A DNA stretch of 64,000 nucleotides from Streptomyces sp. CGMCC 4.7035. GTDB lineage: Bacteria > Actinomycetota > Actinomycetes > Streptomycetales > Streptomycetaceae. The position numbers were made by a program, and so were the translations under genes. A model generated the notes under the pieces. The model did not search any database, was not told the origin of the DNA, and worked only from the letters and a program-made list of their open reading frames with translations. Each line of letters opens with the position of its first letter. Within the stretch, counting starts at the first letter, position 1. The stretch spans positions 5,931,001 through 5,995,000 of the forward strand of contig NZ_CP134053.1 of the NCBI RefSeq assembly GCF_031583065.1. Direction: 5' to 3'. Below, in pieces: positions 20,086 to 29,532 of the stretch.

Positions 20086-21891
20086 ATGCCTTTGAATCGC
20101 CGGAAGTTCCTGAAGAAGTCCGCTGTGACCGGGGCGGGGGTGGCGCTGGCCGGTGCGGCGGCGGCTCCGGCGGCCGAGGCTGCGGAGGCGAAGAAGCCCG
20201 CCAAGCCGGCGAAGCGCTACTCGCTGACCGTGATGGGCACCACCGACCTGCACGGACACGTCTTCAACTGGGACTACTTCAAGGACGCGGAGTACGCGGA
20301 CAAGGCGGGCAACGCGCAGGGTCTGGCCCGGATTTCGACTCTGGTGAACCAGTTGCGCGAGGAGAAGGGCCGCTGCAACACCCTGCTGCTGGATGCGGGC
20401 GACACGATCCAGGGCACTCCGCTGACGTACTACTACGCGAAGGTCGACCCGATCACGGCCAAGGGCGGCCCGGTTCACCCGATGGCGCAGGCGATGAACG
20501 CGATCGGGTACGACGCGGCGGCGCTGGGCAACCACGAGTTCAACTACGGCATCGAGACGCTGCGGAAGTTCGAGGAGCAGTGTCACTTCCCGCTGCTGGG
20601 TGCGAACGCGGTGGACGCGAAGACGCTGAAGCCGGCCTTCCCGCCCTACTTCATCAAGAAGTTCCACGTCCCGGGCGCTCCGCCGGTGAAGGTCGCCGTT
20701 CTCGGTCTGACCAACCCGGGTATCGCGATCTGGGACAAGGCGTATGTCCAGGGCAAGCTGGCGTTCCCGGGTCTGGAGGAGCAGGCGGCGAAGTGGGTGC
20801 CGAAGCTGAAGTCGCTGGGTGCGGATGTGGTCGTGGTGTCGGCGCACTCGGGTTCGTCGGGTACGTCGTCGTACGGTGACCAGGTGCCGTATGTGGAGAA
20901 CGCGGCCGCGAACGTGGCGAAGCAGGTGCCGGACATCGACGCGATCCTGGTGGGCCACGCGCATGTGGAGATCCCGGAGCTGAAGGTCACGAACGAGAAG
21001 ACCGGTAAGACGGTTGTGCTGTCGGAGCCGCTGGCGTTCGCGGAGCGCCTGTCCGTCTTCGATGTCGAGCTGGTTTTCGAGAAGGGCCGGTGGGCTGTCG
21101 AGTCGGTCTCCTCGAAGGTGCTCAACTCGAATTCGGTCACGGATGACCCGAAGATCACCAAGCTGCTGTCGGATGAGCACGCGAAGGTCGTCGAGTACGT
21201 CAACCAGGTCGTCGGCAGTGCGACGGAGACGTTGACGACGGTCGAGGCCCGGTACAAGGACGCCCCGATCATCGACTTGATCACCAAGGTTCAGGAGGAC
21301 GTGGTCAAGGCGGCGCTGGCTGGTACGGAGTATGCGTCGGTGCCGGTGATCGCGCAGGCTTCGCCGTTCTCGCGTACGTCGGCGATCCCGGCGGGCGATG
21401 TGACGATCCGGGATCTGTCGAGCCTGTATGTGTACGACAACACGCTGGTCGCGAAGCTGATGACGGGTGCGCAGGTGCGGGCGTACCTGGAGTACTCGGC
21501 GGAGTACTTCGTGCAGACGGCTGCCGATGCGGCGGTGGACGTGGAGAAGCTGACGAACGCGAACAACCGCCCGGACTACAACTACGACTATGTGTCGGGG
21601 CTGCGGTACGAGATCGATATCGCGCAGGCGGCGGGTTCGCGCATCAAGAACCTGACCTACAACGGTGCGGCGCTGGATGACGCGCAGCAGTTCGTGCTCG
21701 CGGTGAACAACTACCGTGCGAACGGTGGCGGTGCCTTCCCGTATGTGGCGTCGGCCAAGGAGCTGTGGTCGGAGTCGACGGAGATCCGGACCCGGATCGC
21801 GGAGTGGGTGACCGCGAAGAAGGTCCTGGACCCGAAGGACTTCGCGTCGGTGGACTGGAAGCTGACGCGGAACGGTACGCCGGTCTTCTAG
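20086..21891 (+). CDS. Tat-exported 5'-nucleotidase / 2',3'-cyclic phosphodiesterase family enzyme
   Basis: The ATG gives MPLNRRKFLKKSAVTGAG, a twin-arginine signal, after GAGGAGA; a GTG 27 bases upstream lacks a site. The metallophosphoesterase domain has all five motifs: TTDLHGHVF, LLLDAGDTIQG, ALGNHEFNYG, VVSAHSG and LVGHAHVEIPE. The C-terminal 5'-nucleotidase domain contains VIAQASPFSRTSAIPAGDVT and NYDYVSGLRYEID, which bind the nucleotide. At 601 residues it matches UshA/CpdB relatives. It probably removes phosphate from extracellular nucleotides for scavenging. The stop codon TAG sits inside a 12-bp tandem repeat that continues downstream. Confidence 0.93.
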   Translation: MPLNRRKFLKKSAVTGAGVALAGAAAAPAAEAAEAKKPAKPAKRYSLTVMGTTDLHGHVFNWDYFKDAEYADKAGNAQGLARISTLVNQLREEKGRCNTLLLDAGDTIQGTPLTYYYAKVDPITAKGGPVHPMAQAMNAIGYDAAALGNHEFNYGIETLRKFEEQCHFPLLGANAVDAKTLKPAFPPYFIKKFHVPGAPPVKVAVLGLTNPGIAIWDKAYVQGKLAFPGLEEQAAKWVPKLKSLGADVVVVSAHSGSSGTSSYGDQVPYVENAAANVAKQVPDIDAILVGHAHVEIPELKVTNEKTGKTVVLSEPLAFAERLSVFDVELVFEKGRWAVESVSSKVLNSNSVTDDPKITKLLSDEHAKVVEYVNQVVGSATETLTTVEARYKDAPIIDLITKVQEDVVKAALAGTEYASVPVIAQASPFSRTSAIPAGDVTIRDLSSLYVYDNTLVAKLMTGAQVRAYLEYSAEYFVQTAADAAVDVEKLTNANNRPDYNYDYVSGLRYEIDIAQAAGSRIKNLTYNGAALDDAQQFVLAVNNYRANGGGAFPYVASAKELWSESTEIRTRIAEWVTAKKVLDPKDFASVDWKLTRNGTPVF

Positions 21892-22011
21892 CCGGTCTTC
21901 CAGTCGGTCTTGCCGCTGGTCTTCCAGTCGGTCTTGCCGCTGGTCTTCCAGCCGGTCTTCGAGCCGGTCTTCCAGCTGGTCTTCCAACCGGCCTTCGAGC
22001 CGGTCTTCCAA
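21880..22011 (+). repeat. Eleven tandem 12-bp repeats spanning the nucleotidase stop codon
   Basis: Eleven consecutive 12-bp units related to CCGGTCTTCCAG. The first is CCGGTCTTCTAG, which supplies the last codons and TAG stop of the nucleotidase. One C-to-T change separates that stop from the CAG of later units. If TAG were read through, the frame would stay open for 50 codons (PVFQ-like tetrapeptides) to a TGA at 22,042. Confidence 0.95.
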
Positions 22012-22030
22012 GGGCCGGCAGTGTGGTGTC

Positions 22031-22065
22031 GACGGCGCCGGTGATGGTTTTCACGCCGGCGCCGT
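22031..22065. terminator. Terminator between nucleotidase and hydroxylase genes
   Basis: GACGGCGCCGG and CCGGCGCCGTC make a perfect 11-bp stem around a 13-base loop. It lies between convergent genes and can serve both. Confidence 0.85.
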
Positions 22066-22074
22066 CGGCGTGTT

Positions 22075-23484
22075 TTACCGTCCCTCGACGAGCGGGGTGA
22101 GGGCTCTGATGCGCCGGGAGGGCGGGATGCGGTCCGGCTGCTGGAGTCCGAAGGTGGTGAAGGCGGTTCGCCGGGGCAGTGGGTAGGGCTCCTTGCCGGT
22201 GAGGGAGTTGAGGATGGTGGCGCTGCGCCAGGCGGCGAGGCCGAGGTCGGGGGTGCCGACGCCGTGGGTGTGGAGTGCGGCGTTCTGGACGTAGATGCTG
22301 CCGGTGACGGTGGGGGCGAGGACCATGCGGAACTGGTCGTCGATGCGGGGGCGTTCGCTGGTGTCGCGGCGTAGGTAGGGGTCGAGTCCGGCGAGGATGC
22401 GGTCGAGGGGGCGTTCGCGGTAGCCGGTGGCGAGGACGACGGCGTCGGTGGTGAGGCGGGTGCGGGTGCCCTGCTGGATGTGTTCCAGGTGGAGTTCGAT
22501 CTTGGTGGTGGCGATGCGTCCGGCGGTGCGGACGGCGACGCCGGGGGTGAGGACGGCTTGGGGCCAGCCGCCGTTGAGGGTGCGGCGGTAGAGCTCGTCG
22601 TGGATGGCGGCGATGGTGCCGGCGTCGATGCCTTTGTGGAGTTGCCATTGGGCGGAGACGAGGCGGTCGCGCACGGGTTCGGTGAGGGCGTGGAAGTAGC
22701 GGGTGTAGTCGGGGGTGAAGTGTTCCAGGCCGAGCTTGGAGTACTCCATGGGGGCGAAGGCTTCGGTGCGTGCGAGCCAGTGGATCTTTTCGTGGCCGGT
22801 GGGGCGGTGGCGGAGCAGGTCGAGGAAGACTTCGGCGCCGGACTGGCCCGCGCCGATGACGGTGACGTGTTCGGCGGCGAGGAGGGCCTCGCGGTGCTGG
22901 AGGTAGTCGGCGGCGTGGATGACGGGCACGTGGGGGGCGTCGACGAGGGGTCCGAGTGGTTCGGGCACGTGGGGTGCGGTGCCGACGCCGAGGACGATGT
23001 TGCGTGCGTAGGTGCGGCCGGCGTCCTGGGCGTGGCCGTCGGTGCTGATGTGGGTGAAGTCGACTTCGAAGACGTCGCGTTCGGCGTTCCAGCGGACGGC
23101 GTCGATCTGGTGGGCGAAGTGGAGTGCGGGGAGGCTGTCGGCGACCCAGCGGCAGTAGGCGTCGTATTCGGCGCGCTGGATGTGGAAGCGTTCGGCGAAG
23201 TAGAAGGGGAAGAGTCGGTCGCGGGTTTTGAGGTAGTTGAGGAAGGACCAGGGGCTGGTGGGGTCGGCGAGGGTCACGAGGTCGGCGAGGAAGGGGACTT
23301 GGAGGGTGGCGCCGTCGATGAGGAGGCCGGGGTGCCAGTCGAAGCTGGGGCGTTGGTCGTAGAAGGCGGTGTCGAGTTCGGCGAGGGGGTGGGCGAGGGC
23401 GGCGAGGGAGAGGTTGAGGGGGCCGATGCCGATGCCGACCAGGTCGCGGGGTGCTTCGGGTTCGTGGTGTGGAGGGTGGGTCAT
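22075..23484 (-). CDS. Lysine/ornithine N-monooxygenase (IucD/SidA/DesB family)
   Basis: A 469-residue flavoprotein that should N-hydroxylate the terminal amine of a diamine or lysine using NADPH, FAD and oxygen. The N-terminus has the FAD motif VGIGIGPLNLSLAALA and TLQVPFLADLVTLADPTSPWSF. The NADPH-binding motif is VTVIGAGQSGAEVFLDLL. AVVLATGYRER and a late DLGLAAWRSATILNSLTG complete the family pattern. Its ATG overlaps the stop of the upstream decarboxylase gene by four bases, so the two are translationally coupled. By analogy with DesA-DesB, the substrate may be the decarboxylation product (cadaverine or putrescine). No acyltransferase or NIS synthetase is in the window. Confidence 0.9.
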   Translation of the reverse strand: MTHPPHHEPEAPRDLVGIGIGPLNLSLAALAHPLAELDTAFYDQRPSFDWHPGLLIDGATLQVPFLADLVTLADPTSPWSFLNYLKTRDRLFPFYFAERFHIQRAEYDAYCRWVADSLPALHFAHQIDAVRWNAERDVFEVDFTHISTDGHAQDAGRTYARNIVLGVGTAPHVPEPLGPLVDAPHVPVIHAADYLQHREALLAAEHVTVIGAGQSGAEVFLDLLRHRPTGHEKIHWLARTEAFAPMEYSKLGLEHFTPDYTRYFHALTEPVRDRLVSAQWQLHKGIDAGTIAAIHDELYRRTLNGGWPQAVLTPGVAVRTAGRIATTKIELHLEHIQQGTRTRLTTDAVVLATGYRERPLDRILAGLDPYLRRDTSERPRIDDQFRMVLAPTVTGSIYVQNAALHTHGVGTPDLGLAAWRSATILNSLTGKEPYPLPRRTAFTTFGLQQPDRIPPSRRIRALTPLVEGR

Positions 23485-24836
23485 CGGGGCGTGCTTCCTT
23501 CCACCAGGTTCAGGAGTGCGGCCAGGTCGCCGGGCCGGGTGTGGGGGTTGAGGAGGGTGGCCTTGAGCCAGAGGCGGCCGTCGAGGTGGGCGCGGCCGAG
23601 GACGGCGCGTCCGTCGTTCAGGAGGGTGCGGCGGACGGCGGCGACGGTGTCGTCGCTGGCTTCGGCGGGGCGGAACAGGACCGTGCTGATGGTGGGCGGC
23701 TCGTAGAGCTCGAAGGCGGGGTGTGCCTGGATGAGGTCGGCGAATTCGTGTGCGCGGGCGCAGACGTGGTCGATGAGGGTGCCGAGTCCGGTGCGGCCGA
23801 GGGTTTTGAGGGTGACGGCGATCTTGAGGATGTCGGGGCGTCGGGTGGTGCGCAGGGAGCGTCCGAGGAGGTCGGGCAGGCCTGCTTCGGTGTCGTCGTC
23901 GGCGTTGAGGTAGTCGGCGCGGTGTTGGAGGGTGTGCAGGTCGCCGGGGTCGTGGAGGGTGAGGAGCCCGGCGGCGATGGGTTGCCAGCCGAGTTTGTGC
24001 AGGTCGAGGGTGACGGTGTGGGCGCGGTCCAGGCCGGTGAGTCGGTTGCGGTGGCGGTCACTGAAGAGGAGTCCGCCTCCGTAGGCGGCGTCGATGTGGA
24101 GGCGGGCGCCGTGGGTGGCGCAGAGGTCGGCGATGGTGGGCAGGGGGTCGATGAGTCCGGCGTCGGTGGTGCCGGCGGTGGCGGCGACGAGGAGGGGGCC
24201 GGGCAGGTCGGTGAGGGCTTCGTCGAGGGTGGCGGGGTCGAGGGTGCCGGTGGGGGTGGGCAGGATGTGGGGTTGGGGCAGGCCGAGGAGCCAGGCGGCG
24301 CGGGTGAGGGAGTGGTGTGCGTTTGCTCCGCAGAGGAGTTGGACGCTGCCGAGGGTTTCGCGGGCGAGGAGGAGGGCGAGTTGGTTGGACTCGGTGCCTC
24401 CGGTGGTGACGAGGGCGTCGGCGGCGCCGGTTTCCCGGGCGAGGGCCTGGGTGACGAGGGTTTCCAGTGCGGAGGCGGCGGGGGCCTGGTCCCAGGAGTC
24501 CAGGGAGGGGTTGAGGGCGCTGGCTGCGAGGTCGGCGGCGGTGGCGACGGCGAGGGGCGGGCAGTGCAGGTGGGCGGCGCAGAGGGGGTCGGCGGGGTCG
24601 GCTGCGCCTTCGGCGAGGGTGTGTACGAGGGTGCGTAGGGCGTCGGGGTCGCCTTCTTGTGGGAGTACGTCGCCGGTGGTGTGGCGCACTCGCGCGGCGA
24701 CGGCTTGGGGTCCGCCCGCGGGTAGTGGTCCGCCGCGGGCCTGTGTGCCTTTGTCCAGGGCGTCGAGGACGGTTTCGAGCAGTGGCCTGAGCGCGCGGGG
24801 GCCTTCGGGTCCTGAGGCGAGGGGCGGCATGCTCAT
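23481..24836 (-). CDS. PLP-dependent group II amino acid decarboxylase (DesA-like)
   Basis: A 451-residue fold-type I PLP enzyme. It has VTTGGTESNQLALLLARE for phosphate binding, CGANAHHSL (the His that stacks on PLP), LHIDAAYGGG (Asp to the pyridine nitrogen) and TLDLHKLGWQP with the Schiff-base Lys. This is the lysine/ornithine/diaminobutyrate decarboxylase group found next to hydroxamate siderophore genes. The start has GGAGG 7 nt upstream. It is the first gene of the two-gene operon. I looked for the inverted iron box expected upstream of siderophore genes and did not find one, so iron control is not supported by the sequence. Confidence 0.87.
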   Translation of the reverse strand: MSMPPLASGPEGPRALRPLLETVLDALDKGTQARGGPLPAGGPQAVAARVRHTTGDVLPQEGDPDALRTLVHTLAEGAADPADPLCAAHLHCPPLAVATAADLAASALNPSLDSWDQAPAASALETLVTQALARETGAADALVTTGGTESNQLALLLARETLGSVQLLCGANAHHSLTRAAWLLGLPQPHILPTPTGTLDPATLDEALTDLPGPLLVAATAGTTDAGLIDPLPTIADLCATHGARLHIDAAYGGGLLFSDRHRNRLTGLDRAHTVTLDLHKLGWQPIAAGLLTLHDPGDLHTLQHRADYLNADDDTEAGLPDLLGRSLRTTRRPDILKIAVTLKTLGRTGLGTLIDHVCARAHEFADLIQAHPAFELYEPPTISTVLFRPAEASDDTVAAVRRTLLNDGRAVLGRAHLDGRLWLKATLLNPHTRPGDLAALLNLVEGSTPR

Positions 24837-24976
24837 GGGGCGTCCTCCGGGGCGGGCGGCGGGGGATCAAGCCTGCATGTGAGGGTGTTCGGCCCGCCAG
24901 AAGAGGACAACGATCCGACCCGAAAGGGGGTACCGCCGTTAGGAGGAATGTGCTGGAGGTGGCATATGCGCTGCCG

Positions 24977-25009
24977 GGCCGGCGCCCTGTGTCGGGTCGG
25001 GCGCCGGCC
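24977..25009. terminator. Terminator downstream of pepN
   Basis: GGCCGGCGCCC and GGGCGCCGGCC form a perfect 11-bp stem with an 11-base loop, 16 bases beyond the pepN stop. Confidence 0.82.
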
Positions 25010-25025
25010 GTCGGGGGGGGGTCGG

Positions 25026-27515
25026 TTACGCCTCGCGGATGCGCAATGCCCGTGCGAGGTCGTCGAGTTCGTCGACGAGTCCGCGGTGCAGGGCGGGGGT
25101 GGGGTCGGTCTCGCGCAGGCACTGTTCGCCCTGGCGGAGGGTGTCGGCGCTGACGGCGTAGCGGGGGAAGGCCCAGCGGGCGGCGGCTTGGGCGATGGCG
25201 GGGCCTCGGCGGGCGGCGAGGGCGGTGGCGTCGCTCCAGTAGCGGTCGACGTACTCCTTGACGAGTTCGGCCTGTTCGGGCTGCCAGAAGCCCTTTGCGG
25301 TGGCTGTGAACAGGTAGTTGGAGAGGTCGTCGGTGGCGAACATCGCCTCCCAGGCGCGCCGCTTGGCGTCGGGGTCGGGCAGGGCGGCGCGGCAGTGGGC
25401 GGCGCCTTCTTGTCCGGTGGCGCTGGGGTCGCGGTCGAGTTCTTCGGTGATCGCGGTCTCGTCTGCGGCGCCGAGGGCGGCGAGGCGGCCGAGGATGCGC
25501 CAGCGCAGTTCGGGGTCGAGTTCGGGTCCGCCGGGCACGGTGCCGTCGGCGAGCCAGGCGGCGATGGTGTCGGGGTGGGCGGCGGCGTCGATGAAGTGGC
25601 GTACGGCGATCAGGCGCAGTCCGGGGTGGGAGCCGTCCTCGGTGCGGCGGATGAGGTCGCGGCACAGGTCGGTGAGGGTGGCGAGGGCGGCGGGCCGGTC
25701 GGCGGGGGGCAGGTAGCGGTCGGCGATGTGGGCGGAGGCGAAGGCGAGGACGCCTTCGGTGAGGGCGAGGTCGGTTTCGTGTGGGAGGTGGCTGCGGGCG
25801 GTGTCCAGGTAGGCGGTGGCGGGGAGGTGGCCGTCGCGTACGGCGTCGCGCAGGGCGTTCCACACGACGGCGCGGGTGAGGGGTTCGGGCAGGCCGGAGA
25901 GGGCGCCTCGTAGGGTCTCGAAGGACTCGGGGTCGAAGCGGATCTTGGCGTAGGTGAGGTCGCCGTCGTTGAGCAGGAGCAGGGCGGGGCGCTTGCCGAG
26001 GGGCTGGGGTGCGGTCTGCGGGATGTCGAGGTCGAGGCGTTCGCGCAGGGTGAGGCGGCCGTCGTCGGTGAGGTCCCGGTCGTAGAGGCCGACGGCGATG
26101 CGGTGCGGGCGGCTGCCGTGGTGGGTGACGGTGAGGGAGTGGGTGCCGTCGGTGTGGGTGAGGTGGGGGGTGAGGGTGTCGACGCCGGTGGTGCGCAGCC
26201 AGGCGTCGGCCCAGGCGTGTACGTCGCGTTCGGTGGCGCTGGCGAGGGAGTCGATGAAGTCGGCGAGGGTGGCGTTGCCGAAGCGGTGGCGGGTGAAGTG
26301 GGTGTTGATGCCGGCGAGGAAGTCCTTCTCGCCGAGCCAGGCCACCAGCTGCCGTAGTGCGGAGGCGCCCTTGGCGTAGGAGATGCCGTCGAAGTTGAGG
26401 AGCGCGGAGGCGGTGTCCTCGACGGCTTCGGGGGCCACGGGGTGGGTGGAGGGCCGCTGGTCGGCGTCGTAGCCCCAGGCCTTGCGGGCGACGCCGAAGT
26501 CGGTCCAGGTGTCGGTGAAGCGGGTGGCTTCGGTGAGGGTTTGGTAGCCCATGTACTCGGCGAAGGACTCGTTCAGCCAGATGTCGTCCCACCAGCGCAG
26601 GGTGACGAGGTCGCCGAACCACATGTGGGCCATTTCGTGGGCGATGACCATGGCGCGGGTCTGGCGCTGGGTGTCGGTGACGGCGGAGCGGTAGACGAAG
26701 TCGTCGCGGAAGGTGACGAGGCCGGGGTTCTCCATGGCTCCGGCGTTGAACTCGGGGACGAACGCCTGGTCGTAGGAGTCGAAGGGGTAGGGCTCCTCGA
26801 ACTTCTCGTGGTAGCGGTCGTAGCACTGGCGGGTGATCTCGAGGAGTTCGTCCGCGTCGGCGTCGAGGTGGGGGGCGAGGGAGCGGCGGCAGTGGATGCC
26901 GAAGGGCAGTCCGCGGTGTTCGGTGCGCACGGAGTGCCAGGGGCCGGCGGCGACGGCGACGAGGTAGGTGGAGATGAGGGGGGTGGCGGCGGCGTGCCAG
27001 GTGCCGTCGCCTTCGTGCGTGGTGATGCCGTTGGCGAGGACGCTCCAGCCTTCGGGGGCTTTGACGGTGAGGTCGAAGACGGCCTTGAGGTCGGGCTGGT
27101 CGAAGGCGGCGAAGACGCGTTGGACGTCGTCCATGAACAGCTGGGTGTAGACGTAGGTCTCGTCGTCGGTGGGGTCGGTGAAGCGGTGCATGCCCTCGCC
27201 GGTGCGCGAGTAGCGCATGGCGGCGTCGATGCGCAGTTCGTGCTCGCCTGTGGTGAGGCCCTTGAGCGGCAGCCGGTTGTCGGCGAGGGTCTCGGGGTCG
27301 AGGGGCTCGCCGTCGAGGGTGGCTGAGCGCAGCTCGGCGGGCTTGAGCTCGACGAAGGTGTCCGCGGCGGCCTGGTCTCCGCGCACCGTGAAGTGGATGG
27401 CGGTGCGGGAGTCGAAGGTCTCGTCGCCGCTGGTCAGGTCGAGGGTGATCTCGTAGCGGTGGACGTCGAGGAGCCGGGCACGGGTCTGCGCTTCGTCGCG
27501 CGTCAGTACGGACAT
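25026..27515 (-). CDS. pepN: Aminopeptidase N (M1 zinc metallopeptidase)
   Basis: An 829-residue M1 enzyme that trims N-terminal residues from peptides in the cytoplasm. The substrate-anchoring motif is FNAGAMENPG and the zinc site is HEMAHMWFGDLVT followed by WLNESFAEY, giving the HExxH-x18-E ligands. QLFMDDVQRVFAAFDQPDLK and the C-terminal ERAP1-like helical domain fit the family. I start at MSVLTRDEAQTRAR; an ATG three codons upstream is equally possible because no clear ribosome site precedes either. No signal peptide is seen. It is transcribed alone, with a terminator downstream. Confidence 0.95.
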   Translation of the reverse strand: MSVLTRDEAQTRARLLDVHRYEITLDLTSGDETFDSRTAIHFTVRGDQAAADTFVELKPAELRSATLDGEPLDPETLADNRLPLKGLTTGEHELRIDAAMRYSRTGEGMHRFTDPTDDETYVYTQLFMDDVQRVFAAFDQPDLKAVFDLTVKAPEGWSVLANGITTHEGDGTWHAAATPLISTYLVAVAAGPWHSVRTEHRGLPFGIHCRRSLAPHLDADADELLEITRQCYDRYHEKFEEPYPFDSYDQAFVPEFNAGAMENPGLVTFRDDFVYRSAVTDTQRQTRAMVIAHEMAHMWFGDLVTLRWWDDIWLNESFAEYMGYQTLTEATRFTDTWTDFGVARKAWGYDADQRPSTHPVAPEAVEDTASALLNFDGISYAKGASALRQLVAWLGEKDFLAGINTHFTRHRFGNATLADFIDSLASATERDVHAWADAWLRTTGVDTLTPHLTHTDGTHSLTVTHHGSRPHRIAVGLYDRDLTDDGRLTLRERLDLDIPQTAPQPLGKRPALLLLNDGDLTYAKIRFDPESFETLRGALSGLPEPLTRAVVWNALRDAVRDGHLPATAYLDTARSHLPHETDLALTEGVLAFASAHIADRYLPPADRPAALATLTDLCRDLIRRTEDGSHPGLRLIAVRHFIDAAAHPDTIAAWLADGTVPGGPELDPELRWRILGRLAALGAADETAITEELDRDPSATGQEGAAHCRAALPDPDAKRRAWEAMFATDDLSNYLFTATAKGFWQPEQAELVKEYVDRYWSDATALAARRGPAIAQAAARWAFPRYAVSADTLRQGEQCLRETDPTPALHRGLVDELDDLARALRIREA

Positions 27516-27843
27516 GAGGGACATGCTGCCTGATGCCGCCGGCAGGGCACAGGGGTGGTCCGATACACGCCTTATATCCGCCTTTCGGGCCGTGTCTTGG
27601 TGCGTTCGCGGGCCGGTCGGGTGGCGGGTTCGGTGACGGGTTCGGGTTCCTGCTCCGGGACCTGGGAGCGCTGGCGGGCGCACCCAGCTTATGTCCGAAA
27701 CGTCACACTATGCGCTCCTTCGACCTGACAAAGGGCCACTCAGCCGAAAATGGCACCTTGGTTGGGCCGGCCCGGAGCGGAGGCGTGCGGTGCGGCCCGG
27801 TGGGCGGCGTTGGGAGGCGGCATGCCCTGCCGCCCGCCGGATG
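27516..27843. other. Gene-free region upstream of pepN
   Basis: These 328 bases between pepN and the chorismate mutase stop hold no convincing gene. The AT-richer segments (CTTATATCCGC near 27,570 and TTATGTCCGAAACGTCACAC near 27,690) are the best candidates for pepN promoter elements, but I cannot define a -35/-10 pair. Confidence 0.4.
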
Positions 27844-28191
27844 TCACTCCTGCGCGGCGGCGGGGCCCGTGACGTCCTCGGCGATGCTCTCGTGGTGGCG
27901 GATGACCTCGGCGATGATGAAATTGAGCAGTTTCTCCGCGAAGGCGGGGTCGAGTTTGGCGTTCTCGGCGAGCCGGCGCAGCCGGGAGATCTGGGCGGCC
28001 TCGCGGGCCGGGTCGGCGGGCGGCAGCTGGTGTGCGGCCTTGAGGTGGCCGACCTGCTGGGTGCACTTGAAGCGTTCGGCGAGCATGTGGACGACGGCGG
28101 CGTCGATGTTGTCGATGCTGTCGCGCAGCCGGGCGAGTTCGGCTCGGACGGCCGGGTCGACGTCTCCGGGTGCGGTGTGGCGGGTGGTCAT
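27844..28191 (-). CDS. AroQ-type chorismate mutase
   Basis: A 115-residue all-helical protein. LARLRDSIDNIDAAVVHMLAERF is the conserved first helix carrying the catalytic Arg and the Asp/Asn region (shown by fragments RDSIDNIDAAVV and LAERFKCTQQVG), followed by KLLNFIIAEVIRHHE. It converts chorismate to prephenate for phenylalanine and tyrosine synthesis. No signal peptide or fused domain is present, so it is a cytoplasmic, stand-alone monofunctional mutase. GGGTGG precedes the ATG. No other aromatic amino acid gene is nearby. Confidence 0.9.
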   Translation of the reverse strand: MTTRHTAPGDVDPAVRAELARLRDSIDNIDAAVVHMLAERFKCTQQVGHLKAAHQLPPADPAREAAQISRLRRLAENAKLDPAFAEKLLNFIIAEVIRHHESIAEDVTGPAAAQE

Positions 28192-28211
28192 GGGCGACCA
28201 CCCTACGGCCC

Positions 28212-28448
28212 GTGCGGGTTTCCGATCATCCCTGTCCGGAGTGCGGATCGTCCGTGCGAGGTGAGGTCGTGGACCGCGCCGTTCGCTGTCGACGACATGG
28301 AACGCGTCGTTTTCCGGTGGAACTGCCCCAGAAGGGCGCCACCGGTCCGTTCCCCGGCACGGTGACGGTGTGCGGGGACGGGAAGCTCTGTGCGAACTCC
28401 CGGCCGAAGCCCGGGTATCGGGGCATCGTCCGGGTGGACGGGCGGTGA
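28212..28448 (+). CDS. Possible small zinc-ribbon protein
   Basis: A 78-codon frame starting at GTG (MRVSDHPCPECGSSVRGEVV). It has CPECG and a later C, then CGDGKLC, spacing compatible with a zinc ribbon. Third positions lean to G/C but not strikingly, and there is no ribosome site, so it may be a chance frame in the 330-base gap between chorismate mutase and the trypsin gene. No function is proposed. Confidence 0.3.
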   Translation: MRVSDHPCPECGSSVRGEVVDRAVRCRRHGTRRFPVELPQKGATGPFPGTVTVCGDGKLCANSRPKPGYRGIVRVDGR

Positions 28449-28454
28449 GCCGGG

Positions 28455-28486
28455 AGCGCCCGCGGCCGGGGCGGGCCGCGGGTGCT
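28455..28486. terminator. Terminator downstream of the trypsin-like gene
   Basis: AGCGCCCGCGGCC and GGCCGCGGGTGCT form a 13-bp stem with one mismatch and a 6-base loop, 36 bases after the protease stop on the minus strand. Confidence 0.75.
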
Positions 28487-28521
28487 CTGGTACCCGCCGG
28501 GGGTACGCCCGTGCGGGCCGT

Positions 28522-29490
<969 letters not shown>

Positions 29491-29532
29491 CTACAGTGGA
29501 ATGCAGTGCTGGCGTCTTCAGGGGGTGCGGAC

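Noticed and set aside
23618..24061. Ser/Thr/Pro-rich minus-strand frame inside the decarboxylase gene
   Set aside because: It is a frame-shifted reading of the decarboxylase sequence with shadow-typical composition.
24837..24975. Iron box upstream of the decarboxylase operon
   Set aside because: TTAGG occurs once near 24,940 but no inverted partner is present, so a DmdR1 or IdeR site is not supported.
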